Source: an uncultured Flavobacteriales bacterium
GTDB lineage: Bacteria; Bacteroidota; Bacteroidia; Flavobacteriales_D; Sanyastnellaceae
Length of the DNA: 61,548 nucleotides
Direction of reading: 5' to 3'
Assembly: GCA_937881575.1 (NCBI GenBank)
Contig: CALGEI010000079.1
Location: forward strand, 1 to 61,548
Both the position numbers and the translations under genes were made by a program. The notes beneath the pieces were generated by a model that worked only from the letters and a program-made list of their open reading frames with translations, was not told the DNA's origin and did no database searches. Numbering within the stretch: position 1 is the stretch's first letter; the number at the start of each line of letters is the position of its first letter. This document shows, piece by piece, positions 44,302-53,890 of the stretch.

Positions 44302-47300
44302 CTACGACTTGACCAATTTGTATTGCGCCCAACCCGATTTTGTTCCGACAGAAACCACATACAAGCCAGCGGGCCAACCTTTTGTCGAAAACGATGTCAC
44401 GCGTCCGTTGATGGTTTCATGATACACGCGTTTGCCTTGTAGCGTGTGCACTTGGATCGCTTGCACTTCAATCGATGACTCCATGAACAAGACGTCCTGA
44501 GTTGGGTTCGGCCAGAAGCGCGTATTGGATGTCATTTCGTCCAAGCCGACCACGATGATCTCAACCGTTGCAGTCGTCTGATGCAAGCAATTGCCATCGG
44601 TTCCGTATGCGACTAGCGATATCTCGTACGTGCCATCTTCCGTGTAACCGAACTCTGGTTCAAAGGCATCGCTGGACTCATTGTTTCCAAAGTCCCAGTA
44701 GTAGCTGCTCGCGCCTTCGCTGTTGTTGGTGATTTGAAGCGGTCCATCGTTTGGATTCCAAGGGGACACAATGTCAAAATCAGCATAAACCGGTTCCGTA
44801 ATGTCAGATTGATAACGCGGAGAGATGCGATATCCTTCAAAGTATGGCGCTTCAAAGTCGCGTTGATCAGCAATGCCAGACACCAAAAATGTGCCCACCG
44901 GAGCTTCCGTCAAAAACAGATCTGTATTGGCGTCAATGCGCATGGTGTAAACCGTATTGCCTGTCGTGATATCCACCTCAAAACTGGGAGCACTGTTGGT
45001 CCATTGAGCTGCGTCAACCAACTCCACACACTTCAATGTGACGACATGCGACTCGGTTATTTCATCCAATGTTTGAATCAATTCGGGTTCTTCGGTCAGG
45101 AATCCTGACCCTTCATAGATGACTGTATCGGCGATAATCTGGGTGAGTCCCGCAAATTGATGGATCGTTCCTCGGATTCGAAGGCTGTCGCCAGCAACCA
45201 CCTGATTGTAACCGAAATCTGAAATTGGACTGAATACATTGATGCCGTCCGTCGCATCGATTAAGGTGAATTGCAATCCCGCCGGATAGTCATTCCAGCC
45301 ATGTACAATTCCACGCAACTCACAAGAAACACCCAGGGAATCCGTGATTCCGAGAACGCCATCAACCGTTCGGACATCCGCGATGTTGTAAACCGGGTAT
45401 GTTAAATCGGAGGGCTGAATGTGGATGGTCACCGTGTCGATGAGCAGGGTGGCTTCACCACTGGTGATTGTGATGGACAACTCAACAGTCTCTTCGCCTT
45501 CTGGATCTTCATCGTTGATGGCCGCGAAAGTGAACGACTGGTCATTCAAAGAGCCGATTGGGAAGGTGTATGTGGGAAGTGGGAAAACGGAAGGGAAGTC
45601 AGAACCCGCTTCAGCTGAACCGCCCACAACATCAACCACTACGTTGACGTCTTGCAGCGGGTAGGCGACTTGCATGACCACTTCAGCTCCTCCCCCTTCA
45701 AACACATACAAATCCGTGGCAGCGAATCCGATTTCCATTTCGGGTGAACCCGTGCACGTTGCATTGTGAAATCCAATAAAGTCAAAGGTATCCGATGGAT
45801 AAACATCCCATTGGAACTGCCCCAAATCCCAATCTGTCGTTCCCTGGGAAACGTTGGCCTTCCGCACCAAAGTGTATTCTGCCATTTCCCCGTTGCCTCC
45901 ATCCACTTCAAACGCTGTTCCTGGATCAACACCAAACTCCCCCATCTGATCAATGATCACACCGTTGTGGTACAACAAGATGACGTCATTCCCATTGAAC
46001 CAAGTCACTTGGCTGACCAAGTCACCAGCACCAAAGAGTTCGGGTGCCGCCAACGTATTGACAATCACAAAGACGTCGTTGGGTTCAATCATTCCCTCCA
46101 ACACCTGGGTATTCGTTGCTGCGCTCGCTCCGTTGTTCCAGGTTTCCATGCTGTATTCTGATAGATCAATGGCTACTGGGGACGGGTTGTACAGTTCGAA
46201 TGCTTTGTTGTTGCTGTTGCCTTCAACGTATTCGGAAATGAAAATCTCCTCACAAAAACTCGCGCTTTCACAATCCAAGATCTGCACATCCAAATACGAC
46301 GAGCTCAAGCTGTCGCACTCCATGCCCATTACGCCAGACAAAGGTTGACCTGCTTCCAACGTCGTCGAATCAAACCCGCCTAAAGCGCTAGAGCCCCATA
46401 CTTGGTAATTGCCCACACCCAATTCGCTAAAATCATATTGCGGAAACGCGATGGTATCCAAAATGGTTTGTGAGTCGTCCGTGATGACAAAAATGTACTC
46501 AGCTTCAACCGCTTCTGAAGTATAACCAAACGTAATGATGGCGTTTTCCAATCCATCACAACCGAGGGCTGAAGGAGTTCCACCTGCATCCGTTACAATT
46601 CCACCGTCGCACGCGGGTGGGCTGCAGGTAATGCCCTGGATTGCGATTGTGTTGATGCTCATCGATGCACAGCCTGTTCCAGAAACCAATGCAGCTGGCT
46701 GACCCGGTTGAATCGAAGATTCAGCCAAAGGTGCGTCATGCGATACACCCCATACTTCAAGTTCTTGATCGCCAAACCCTGAGAGGTTCACCGCCGAACC
46801 TTCAAAAACAGCGAGGATGCTTTCGTCTAACGCATTCACAACCAACAATGTCAAGTCCACCGTCGGCACATCCGTTGAATGCACCAGTTGAACCAAAACC
46901 AATTCGTTGTCCGTGCAAACCGATTCATCTGAAGCGTTCAACAAGGCCAATTGACCCCCGTCGCATTGCAGGATATTCGAGTAACCCGGTGTTGGTGACT
47001 GCAACTCGAAGGCCGCTGGGTCCACTGGAGCACCCCCGTCAGGAAGTCTAGAGAAACTTTGGAAATCAGCCAATCCCTCTGCGCTTTCGTTGAGCTGAAC
47101 ACCACCCGGAGTCAAAACGTCCAAAAGAGAAAGCATAGGCGGTTGGTTGTTGCCGTATACTATAGCGTCCAGTAGGTCTGAGTTCGTTACGGCTGTACCA
47201 TCCGGAAACACCGATGCGCTCGCGTCATAAATCGCGACGGCTTCTTGTCCCACTTGAAGCCAGTTTGTTTCCTCAATGATCAAGTCTGCTTCCGTCATGG

Positions 47301-47568
47301 CGGGTCCGCCGATCAAGAAAAATCCAGCTGCATCCAGAGCATAGCCGCTCAAGTCAATCGTCAGGTTGGATTGTCCGTTTGAACCGTTGAATACCACAAC
47401 AATGTACCCATCGAGATTTTCGTTCGGATTGCCAATCAACTCGACAAATTCCTTGTCATCAACACCCTGCATTGAAGGGTCCAACTCATTGATAATTAAC
47501 TGAGAGCTCGCTTCCAATGTCAGGAAGATTACGAAAAAAATCAGGCTGAAATAGGGAGACATCTTCAT
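44302..47568 (-). CDS. Large secreted lamin-tail/Calx-beta/PKD protein with type A T9SS tail
   Basis: 1088 aa from ATG 47568, where KMSPYFSLIFFVIFLTLEAS is the signal peptide; the longer frame is rejected. Two lamin-tail domains are visible: LIINELDPSMQGVDDKEFVE near the N-terminus and IFISEYVEGNSNNKAFELYN in the middle. A Calx-beta-like sandwich follows (FTFAAINDEDPEGEETVELS), then an OB-like region (VSCELRGIVHGWNDYPAGLQ), a PKD domain (SSYYWDFGNNESSDAFEPEF) and a type A sorting tail (RFWPNPTQDVLFMESSIEVQ, ending WAQYKLVKS). No catalytic domain was recognised. It is convergent with the nuclease-like gene, 20 nt between stops; an adhesin or nuclease accessory role is possible. Confidence 0.82.
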   Translation of the reverse strand: MKMSPYFSLIFFVIFLTLEASSQLIINELDPSMQGVDDKEFVELIGNPNENLDGYIVVVFNGSNGQSNLTIDLSGYALDAAGFFLIGGPAMTEADLIIEETNWLQVGQEAVAIYDASASVFPDGTAVTNSDLLDAIVYGNNQPPMLSLLDVLTPGGVQLNESAEGLADFQSFSRLPDGGAPVDPAAFELQSPTPGYSNILQCDGGQLALLNASDESVCTDNELVLVQLVHSTDVPTVDLTLLVVNALDESILAVFEGSAVNLSGFGDQELEVWGVSHDAPLAESSIQPGQPAALVSGTGCASMSINTIAIQGITCSPPACDGGIVTDAGGTPSALGCDGLENAIITFGYTSEAVEAEYIFVITDDSQTILDTIAFPQYDFSELGVGNYQVWGSSALGGFDSTTLEAGQPLSGVMGMECDSLSSSYLDVQILDCESASFCEEIFISEYVEGNSNNKAFELYNPSPVAIDLSEYSMETWNNGASAATNTQVLEGMIEPNDVFVIVNTLAAPELFGAGDLVSQVTWFNGNDVILLYHNGVIIDQMGEFGVDPGTAFEVDGGNGEMAEYTLVRKANVSQGTTDWDLGQFQWDVYPSDTFDFIGFHNATCTGSPEMEIGFAATDLYVFEGGGAEVVMQVAYPLQDVNVVVDVVGGSAEAGSDFPSVFPLPTYTFPIGSLNDQSFTFAAINDEDPEGEETVELSITITSGEATLLIDTVTIHIQPSDLTYPVYNIADVRTVDGVLGITDSLGVSCELRGIVHGWNDYPAGLQFTLIDATDGINVFSPISDFGYNQVVAGDSLRIRGTIHQFAGLTQIIADTVIYEGSGFLTEEPELIQTLDEITESHVVTLKCVELVDAAQWTNSAPSFEVDITTGNTVYTMRIDANTDLFLTEAPVGTFLVSGIADQRDFEAPYFEGYRISPRYQSDITEPVYADFDIVSPWNPNDGPLQITNNSEGASSYYWDFGNNESSDAFEPEFGYTEDGTYEISLVAYGTDGNCLHQTTATVEIIVVGLDEMTSNTRFWPNPTQDVLFMESSIEVQAIQVHTLQGKRVYHETINGRVTSFSTKGWPAGLYVVSVGTKSGWAQYKLVKS

Positions 47569-47627
47569 GACGAGACTGCTGAATAATTGACCTTGCATTG
47601 CGTTCGTAGATTCATTGATGAGGCAGA

Positions 47628-47635
47628 CAAAAGTA
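47628..47635 (-). promoter_or_regulatory. Putative -7 element of the large T9SS protein gene
   Basis: TACTTTTG on the minus strand fits TAnnTTTG, 59 nt before ATG 47568; the predicted leader of about 55 nt is longer than others in this window. Confidence 0.4.
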
Positions 47636-47700
47636 CGTGCAGAATGGCTGTTGTTGAATGTGCCTGTTTTCGCTGTCCGCATGCCGTAACTTTAGCCTTC

Positions 47701-50700
47701 ATGAGAGGTTCCTCTTTGTTGATCCAAAAACTGGATGTTTTCATCCGAAAGTATTACCTCAATCGCTTGATGCGCGGGGTGCTTTTGGGTGGTGGATTGT
47801 TGCTTGCTTCGGGCTTGTTCTTGTTTTTGCTCGAGTACTTCGGGAATTTTGGAATCCTCGGAAGAACTGTGTTTTTTTGGGGGCTGGTCTCCGGAGCACT
47901 CTTTGTGCTCGCTCGGTTCATCTTCTGGCCTTTGCTTCAATGGGCGCGAATTAGCAAAGGGCTGACCTACGAACAAGCCAGTGCGCTTGTTGGAGATCAT
48001 TTCCCTGAAATCAGTGACCGTCTTTTAAACACCCTTCAACTGCAGCAACAGTTGCAGGGATTGGCTTCCGTTAATTCTGATGTTTCGCTGCTTCAAGCCT
48101 CCATCGAAGAACGCACTGAAGCGCTCCAACCCTTCTCGTTCCAACACGCCGTTCACTTGCGTGATAGCCTGCCGTATGTCTGGTATGTCCTACCTCCCAT
48201 CTTGGTCATTGCGACCATTCTGTCATTCCGACCCGAAATGGTTCAAGAGCCCGCACAACGAATTTTGGCGCATCGTCAAGATTTTATTCCAGCTCCTCCT
48301 TTTGCATTTCAACTGGCTACCCATCCGTTAACAGTCCCTGCCGCACAGTCCTTTACAGTCGCGTTTGACGTGATTGGTTCCACCGTCCCTGAGGTGGTTT
48401 TTTTAGAAAGCAACGGGAATCGTTTCCGCATGGAGCGAGCAGGTGATCGTCAATTCACACACACCTTCCCAGTGGTGCGCAACTCGGTTGATTTCAGTTG
48501 TTCGGCCGCAGGCGTACAGTCTGAATTGTATACCCTTGAGGCCTTGCCCGTTCCCACGCTATTGAGTTTGAGCGTGACGACCACCGCCCCCCAATACACC
48601 GGGCGCGGAAAAGAAACCTGGAGCGACATGGGCAACCTTCGAATACCGGAAGGCAGCATTGTAGAATGGCAAGTTCGGTGCAAGGACACGCAGTCTCTTC
48701 GCATGAGACTCGGATCGGAGAACATCGAAATGGGGCTGCAGGCCGCTTCAACTTTTACCTTCCAAAAACGGTTCACTGATTCTTCACCGTATTGGTTGAT
48801 TCCTTCCAATGACCAGGTGGGTTCCACAGATTCCCTGCGCTACCTCGTACAAATTATCCCCGATCTCCATCCGTCCATTCGAACAACAGAATCCATGGAT
48901 AGCCTCGCTCGCTCTGTGCGGCGTTTTTCGGGCGAATTGCGCGACGATTATGGCTTCAGCTTGTTGCGTCTCGCGTACCGTTGGTCCTCTGTTTCCGAGC
49001 GAATAGAGGACGAATTGGCCACGATGCCCAATACCATCAACACCAATGAACTCAACTACATTGTTCTAGATCAACCCTCCGGTGCGATGGATCGGTTTTA
49101 TTTCGAATGGAACTTATTGGATTTAGGGATCCAGAAAGGAGACGCCATCGAATATTGGTTTGAAATCTGGGACAATGACGGTGTCAATGGAGCCAAGGTG
49201 GCTCGTTCTTCGACGATGACCTTCAACCCTCCGACACAAGAAGAGTTGAAAGAGGAGCGCGACGCGGCCAGCTCAGACATCAAGAGTAAAATGGAAAGCG
49301 CTCGAGAAGAGGCCGTTTTATTGCGCGAAGAAATGGAGCAATTGAACCGTCAACTTCGAGAAGATGACGAGCTCGATTGGAAAGATGAGCGTGCTATAGA
49401 GGAGTTCATGAAGCGCCAGGAGTCCTTGCAAAACCAATTGGATGAGCTGCAACGCGCCAATGAACAAAAGGATGATCGGGCCAATGAGTTTTCCCCTGAA
49501 GAAGAGCGGTTGCTTGAAAAACAGGAGCAGCTTCAAGAGCTCATGGAACAAGTGATGAGCGACGAACTCAAGCAACTCTATGAGGACATGCAGCGCCTGA
49601 TGGAAGAGATGGACCCGGATGTTTTAGAAGAAATTCAAGAACAATTGGAGTCCATGGAGGTGGATCAAGAGTCACTGGAAAAAGAGCTGGATCGGGCGCT
49701 TGAACAATTCAAGCAACTTGAATATGAGGTCAAGATGGAGGAAGCTTTGGATGAACTCAAGGAGTTGGCTAAAAAACAAGCTGAACTCGCTGAAGAAACC
49801 CGCAACGAGACTGCTCCGAATGACTCACTGAAGGCCCAGCAAGACTCGTTGAATCAAGCATTTGAGGAGTTGAAAAAAGAGCTCGATGAATTGGAAAAAT
49901 CCAATGACGAGCTCGAGAATCCAAACCCGACCATGGACCGCGCAGAGGAAAACGAGTCCATCCAAGAAAAAATGGACTCTTCCTCCGAACAACTCGAGCA
50001 AGACAAGAACAAAAAAGCTGCTGAAAACCAGCAAGAGGCCGCTGAAGAAATGCAACAAATGGCAGAGCAAATGGAAGCCATGATGCAACAAGAGCAGGAG
50101 GAAACACTCGAAGAAGACATGGATGCTTTGCGCGCGCTGCTTGAAAACATTATTTCTCTCTCGTTTGATGAAGAAGGGGTGATGGAACTCGTTCGCAGGA
50201 CCAACGAGGACGACCCTCTGTACGTTTCACACGGTCAGACTCAAAGACGTTTAAAAGACGACGCACGCATGGTGGAAGACTCGCTGTTTGCCTTGAGTCT
50301 TCGCATCACCCAGTTGGCCCCATCGGTCAACCGCGAAATTGGATTGATCAATCATCACATGGACAAAGCATTGGCTGCATTTGGAGATCGCGTCACAGAC
50401 GAAATCAACACCAACCAGCAGTACGTGATGACCAGCTTCAATAATTTGGCATTGATGCTGGACGATGCGTTGCAGCAAATGCAACAATCGATGTCTGAAT
50501 CAAAACCCGGCAGCGGGAATTGTGAAAAGCCCGGCGGGAACGGAAAACCCAAGCCCTCTCCTAGCGCTGGTGACATGAAAAAGATGCAGAAAGCACTGGG
50601 TGATCGCCTCGAAAAAATGAAGGAGTCCATGGGCAAAGGCGCAAAAGCAGGGCAAAGCGGAAAGGAACAACGTGAGATGAGCAAGCAACTCGCTCAAATG

Positions 50701-51126
50701 GCAGCACAACAGGCTGCGCTCAGACAAATGGCCGAGCGAAAATCACAAGAACTCAATGAAGACGGTTCTGGAGATGGCAAACAATTGGGCGACATCGCAA
50801 AGGAAATGGAAGAGCTTGAACGAGACCTCGTCAACCGTGACGTCACCTTGGAAACGCTTGAGCGACAACAAGAATTGATGGTCCGTTTGTTAGAGGCAGA
50901 AACCGCAGAGCGCATGCGCGGTGAAGATGACAAGCGAAAATCCCGGACCGCGAATCAAAACCTCAGTGAGGAACCATCTCAACTCATTGATTATCTTGAG
51001 CTTAAAAACAACGAGCTTGAATTGTTACGAACAGTCCCCCTTGAATTGGATTCCTATTATCGTGACCGAGTCAACGAATATTTCAATAATTTGGACGTCA
51101 CGACCCCTGAATTGAATCCGCGGTAA
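47701..51126 (+). CDS. DUF4175-family membrane protein with long coiled coil
   Basis: 1141 aa from ATG 47701 (MRGSSLLIQKLDVFIRKYYL). Two N-terminal membrane segments (GVLLGGGLLLASGLFLFLLE and VFFWGLVSGALFVLARFIFW) precede a third near residue 165 (VWYVLPPILVIATILSF). A beta-rich periplasmic region extends to about 500, containing RRFSGELRDDYGFSLLRLAY, typical of DUF4175. A very acidic glutamate/glutamine coiled coil (about 500-820) follows, then a basic, glycine-rich stretch (PGSGNCEKPGGNGKPKPS) and a further coiled coil. Function is unknown; Bacteroidota usually keep one such gene. The ATPase gene follows by 14 nt. TAACTTTA lies six nt before the ATG. Confidence 0.85.
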   Translation: MRGSSLLIQKLDVFIRKYYLNRLMRGVLLGGGLLLASGLFLFLLEYFGNFGILGRTVFFWGLVSGALFVLARFIFWPLLQWARISKGLTYEQASALVGDHFPEISDRLLNTLQLQQQLQGLASVNSDVSLLQASIEERTEALQPFSFQHAVHLRDSLPYVWYVLPPILVIATILSFRPEMVQEPAQRILAHRQDFIPAPPFAFQLATHPLTVPAAQSFTVAFDVIGSTVPEVVFLESNGNRFRMERAGDRQFTHTFPVVRNSVDFSCSAAGVQSELYTLEALPVPTLLSLSVTTTAPQYTGRGKETWSDMGNLRIPEGSIVEWQVRCKDTQSLRMRLGSENIEMGLQAASTFTFQKRFTDSSPYWLIPSNDQVGSTDSLRYLVQIIPDLHPSIRTTESMDSLARSVRRFSGELRDDYGFSLLRLAYRWSSVSERIEDELATMPNTINTNELNYIVLDQPSGAMDRFYFEWNLLDLGIQKGDAIEYWFEIWDNDGVNGAKVARSSTMTFNPPTQEELKEERDAASSDIKSKMESAREEAVLLREEMEQLNRQLREDDELDWKDERAIEEFMKRQESLQNQLDELQRANEQKDDRANEFSPEEERLLEKQEQLQELMEQVMSDELKQLYEDMQRLMEEMDPDVLEEIQEQLESMEVDQESLEKELDRALEQFKQLEYEVKMEEALDELKELAKKQAELAEETRNETAPNDSLKAQQDSLNQAFEELKKELDELEKSNDELENPNPTMDRAEENESIQEKMDSSSEQLEQDKNKKAAENQQEAAEEMQQMAEQMEAMMQQEQEETLEEDMDALRALLENIISLSFDEEGVMELVRRTNEDDPLYVSHGQTQRRLKDDARMVEDSLFALSLRITQLAPSVNREIGLINHHMDKALAAFGDRVTDEINTNQQYVMTSFNNLALMLDDALQQMQQSMSESKPGSGNCEKPGGNGKPKPSPSAGDMKKMQKALGDRLEKMKESMGKGAKAGQSGKEQREMSKQLAQMAAQQAALRQMAERKSQELNEDGSGDGKQLGDIAKEMEELERDLVNRDVTLETLERQQELMVRLLEAETAERMRGEDDKRKSRTANQNLSEEPSQLIDYLELKNNELELLRTVPLELDSYYRDRVNEYFNNLDVTTPELNPR

Positions 51127-51140
51127 CAATCTTTGGAACC

Positions 51141-51560
51141 ATGACCGAAACCATGCAACAACTGCAATTCCACTCTCAGCCCGAAAACATTGCTGTAATC
51201 GAGCGATTGATTGATGAAATCCGAGACGGACATTCCTTTCAAGAGGAGTGTTATGGGGATGTGCTCATCGCTATGACCGAAGCCGTCAACAACGCGATCG
51301 TTCATGGCAATCGCCTCGATGAAAACAAGCTCGTTTTTGTGGAATATGAATTGCGCACTGCCGATCTCTATTTTAAAATAACAGACCAAGGGCCTGGTTT
51401 TGACTTCGAGCATGTTCCTGATCCCACTGCGCCCGAAAACTTGGAGAAACCCAACGGTCGCGGTGTGTTTTTGATGCGCCAGCTTTCGGATGAATGCACG
51501 TTTACGGACGAAGGACGCGTCGTTGAGATGCTCTTCAGTGGCGTTTTCGCCACGACCTGA
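51141..51560 (+). CDS. RsbW-like anti-sigma factor kinase/ATP-binding protein
   Basis: 139-aa HATPase_c_2 protein, the fold of RsbW/SpoIIAB serine kinases. The N box is MTEAVNNAIVHGNRLDENK, the G1 box ITDQGPGFDFEHVPDPT, and the G2 region NGRGVFLMRQLSDE. No STAS antagonist, PP2C phosphatase or sigma factor gene is adjacent, so its target is unknown. It lies 14 nt downstream of the DUF4175 gene and 13 nt upstream of ybeY, in a compact plus-strand run that continues through mnmG. Confidence 0.88.
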   Translation: MTETMQQLQFHSQPENIAVIERLIDEIRDGHSFQEECYGDVLIAMTEAVNNAIVHGNRLDENKLVFVEYELRTADLYFKITDQGPGFDFEHVPDPTAPENLEKPNGRGVFLMRQLSDECTFTDEGRVVEMLFSGVFATT

Positions 51561-51573
51561 TTGATCTTCCCTT

Positions 51574-52002
51574 TTGCCTTTCTCATTTCACAATGCGGAC
51601 CACCCTTATCGTTGTCCGCAGCGACGATTGATTAAAAATTGGCTGACTGCTGTGGTCTTCGACCATCAGAAAACAGTCGGGGACATCTCGATTGTATTCT
51701 GCACTGACGCCTATCTCTTGACCATCAATCAAGATCACCTCAACCACGACTACTACACGGACATCATCACGTTCGATTACTGCGAAAGCAGCGTTGTTCA
51801 TGGTGAACTCTACATCTCCATTGACCGTGTAAAGGACAACTCCAAAACCCACAAACAATTGATTTACAATGAGTTAATGAGGGTTGTAGTTCACGGTGTG
51901 TTGCACTTGCTCGGACATAAAGACAAGACAACAGCAGATGAGGCCAACATGCGCAAGCTGGAGGACCATTGGCTCCAAGCGCTCCATAATATCACACCGT
52001 AA
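51574..52002 (+). CDS. ybeY: Endoribonuclease YbeY (16S rRNA maturation)
   Basis: Zinc-dependent RNase needed for 16S rRNA 3'-end maturation and ribosome quality control, 142 aa. The core TDIITFDYCESSVVHGELYI and VVHGVLHLLGHKDKTTADEA match the family. The metal motif is H-x3-H-x5-D, with Asp in place of the third His of the E. coli protein; this variant is common in Bacteroidota. Its TAA overlaps the mnmG ATG by one nt (TAATG), so the two are coupled. Confidence 0.95.
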   Translation: MPFSFHNADHPYRCPQRRLIKNWLTAVVFDHQKTVGDISIVFCTDAYLLTINQDHLNHDYYTDIITFDYCESSVVHGELYISIDRVKDNSKTHKQLIYNELMRVVVHGVLHLLGHKDKTTADEANMRKLEDHWLQALHNITP

Positions 52003-53870
52003 TGCACGAAACATACGACGTCATCGTAGTTGGAGCTGGACATGCAGGCAACGAAGCAGCAGCAGCAGCAGCCAATCTTGGCGCACGGACCCTTCTCATC
52101 ACGATGAACATGGGGGTCATTGGTCAGATGTCCTGCAACCCTGCTATGGGCGGGATTGCCAAAGGTCAGATCATCCGGGAAATCGACGCGATGGGCGGCT
52201 ACTCTGGGATCGTCAGTGACCACAGCGCCATTCAATTCCGGATGCTCAACAGATCAAAAGGTCCGGCTATGTGGTCTCCGCGCACACAAAATGACCGCAT
52301 GCGATTCGCTGAAAAATGGAGATTGATGCTCGAGGGCACTGCACTCCTTGATTTTTGGCAAGATGCGGTCACTGGTTTAGTCATCGAGAACGGCATTTGC
52401 TGCGGCGTCCAAACGCAACTCGGATCAACCATTCGAGCCCAATCCGTCGTCGTCACTGCGGGGACCTTCCTCAATGGCTTAATGCACATCGGTGAAAAGC
52501 AATTCGGCGGTGGACGTGCTGGAGAGCGATCAGCTGTTGGCATCACGGAACAACTCGTCGAGCATGGCTTTACGGCAGACCGTATGAAAACGGGGACACC
52601 TCCTCGTGTCGATGGTCGAAGCATTGATTACAGTGTTCTCGAAGAACAGCTTGGCGACCCTGACCCTCGCCGCTTTTCCTATACAGAGACCCCTTTATTG
52701 GCTCGACAAATGAGCTGCCACATCGCACATACCAATACGGATGTGCATGACATCCTCAAAGAAGGATTCGATCGATCACCCATGTTCAATGGCCGCATTC
52801 AAGGTCTTGGACCACGCTATTGTCCCAGCATTGAAGACAAAATTGAACGGTTCCACACCAAAGACTCGCATCAGCTATTCGTTGAGCCCGAGGGATGGGA
52901 GACCGTTGAAGTGTATGTCAACGGCTTCAGCACCAGCCTCCCCGAAGACATCCAGGTGAAAGCCCTTCGCGCTGTTCCGGGGTTTGCAGGCGTTAAGTTC
53001 TTTCGGCCTGGATATGCGGTCGAGTATGACTTCTTCCACCCCACCCAACTTCATCACAGCCTCGAAACGAAAACAATCAAAAGCCTGTTTTTTGCTGGTC
53101 AAATCAATGGCACAACAGGCTATGAAGAGGCCGCTGCTCAAGGTTTGATGGCTGGAATCAACGCCGCACGTTCCACGTGGAACAAATCACCCGTTGTCCT
53201 CAAACGCAACGAAGCGTACATCGGAGTTCTCATCGATGATCTTGTGACTAAAGGAACGAAAGAGCCTTACCGCATGTTCACCTCTCGAGCCGAATACCGC
53301 ATTCTATTGCGACAAGACAATGCTGACCAGCGCCTCACTCCGCTCGCTCACGACATCGGTTTGGCGCATGCTGATCGCTTGAGGAAACTAGAAGCCAAGC
53401 AGGACTCTATGAGAAAATTCCGAACGCGTTTAGAAAAAACCAGCGTCAGTCCTGACCAGGCCGCTGGTCTTTTAGAAGCAATTGACAGTGCGCCATTGCA
53501 ACAGAAGCAGAAGGCCATTTCCATATTGAACCGCCCCGGAGTCAGTGTACAATTGCTCATTGATTCGCTCGACGAAATTTCAGTCGCCCAAAAGGAACTC
53601 AAGCTCGATGCCGAGTCCCTTGAAGCCATGGAGGTCCAAATCAAATACGCCGGGTACATCGAAAAAGAACAAGCCATCGCCGATAAACTGCAGCGGCTCG
53701 ATTATGTCCAGATCCCCGCAGATTTCAATTACCACGCGTTGGAATCGTTGAGCAGTGAGGCCAGAGAAAAACTCTCGGAAACCAAACCAGACAACTTAGC
53801 TGGGGCTTCCCGAATTTCCGGTGTGAGCGCTTCCGATTTAGCCGTTTTACTTGTGCACCTTGGTCGTTGA
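52002..53870 (+). CDS. mnmG: tRNA uridine 5-carboxymethylaminomethyl modification enzyme, FAD subunit
   Basis: Also called GidA. With MnmE it modifies the wobble uridine of several tRNAs. 622 aa of standard length. The FAD-binding N-terminus is YDVIVVGAGHAGNEAAAAAA, followed by MSCNPAMGGIAKGQIIREID and GPAMWSPRTQNDRMRF. Signature segments PRVDGRSIDYSVLEEQLGDP and GQINGTTGYEEAAAQGLMAG are intact, and the tail FNYHALESLSSEAREKLSET with GASRISGVSASDLAVLL is conserved. It ends four nt before a parS site; mnmG next to partition functions is familiar near many bacterial origins, though rsmG, parA and parB are not in this window. Confidence 0.98.
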   Translation: MHETYDVIVVGAGHAGNEAAAAAANLGARTLLITMNMGVIGQMSCNPAMGGIAKGQIIREIDAMGGYSGIVSDHSAIQFRMLNRSKGPAMWSPRTQNDRMRFAEKWRLMLEGTALLDFWQDAVTGLVIENGICCGVQTQLGSTIRAQSVVVTAGTFLNGLMHIGEKQFGGGRAGERSAVGITEQLVEHGFTADRMKTGTPPRVDGRSIDYSVLEEQLGDPDPRRFSYTETPLLARQMSCHIAHTNTDVHDILKEGFDRSPMFNGRIQGLGPRYCPSIEDKIERFHTKDSHQLFVEPEGWETVEVYVNGFSTSLPEDIQVKALRAVPGFAGVKFFRPGYAVEYDFFHPTQLHHSLETKTIKSLFFAGQINGTTGYEEAAAQGLMAGINAARSTWNKSPVVLKRNEAYIGVLIDDLVTKGTKEPYRMFTSRAEYRILLRQDNADQRLTPLAHDIGLAHADRLRKLEAKQDSMRKFRTRLEKTSVSPDQAAGLLEAIDSAPLQQKQKAISILNRPGVSVQLLIDSLDEISVAQKELKLDAESLEAMEVQIKYAGYIEKEQAIADKLQRLDYVQIPADFNYHALESLSSEAREKLSETKPDNLAGASRISGVSASDLAVLLVHLGR

Positions 53871-53874
53871 GTCA

Positions 53875-53890
53875 TGTTTCACGTGAAACA
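53875..53890. other. parS: parS centromere-like site (ParB binding)
   Basis: TGTTTCACGTGAAACA is a perfect 16-bp palindrome equal to the canonical chromosomal parS sequence bound by ParB. It starts four nt after the mnmG stop. parS sites cluster near oriC in most bacteria, so this window is probably origin-proximal. Confidence 0.9.

Noticed and set aside
47587-47700. Extended N-terminus of the DUF4175 protein
   Set aside because: The extra residues are cysteine-rich and without a pattern, while ATG 47701 gives a normal start.
49318-50933. Several minus-strand leucine/phenylalanine-rich ORFs
   Set aside because: They are mirror readings of the glutamate/glutamine-rich coiled coil of the DUF4175 protein.
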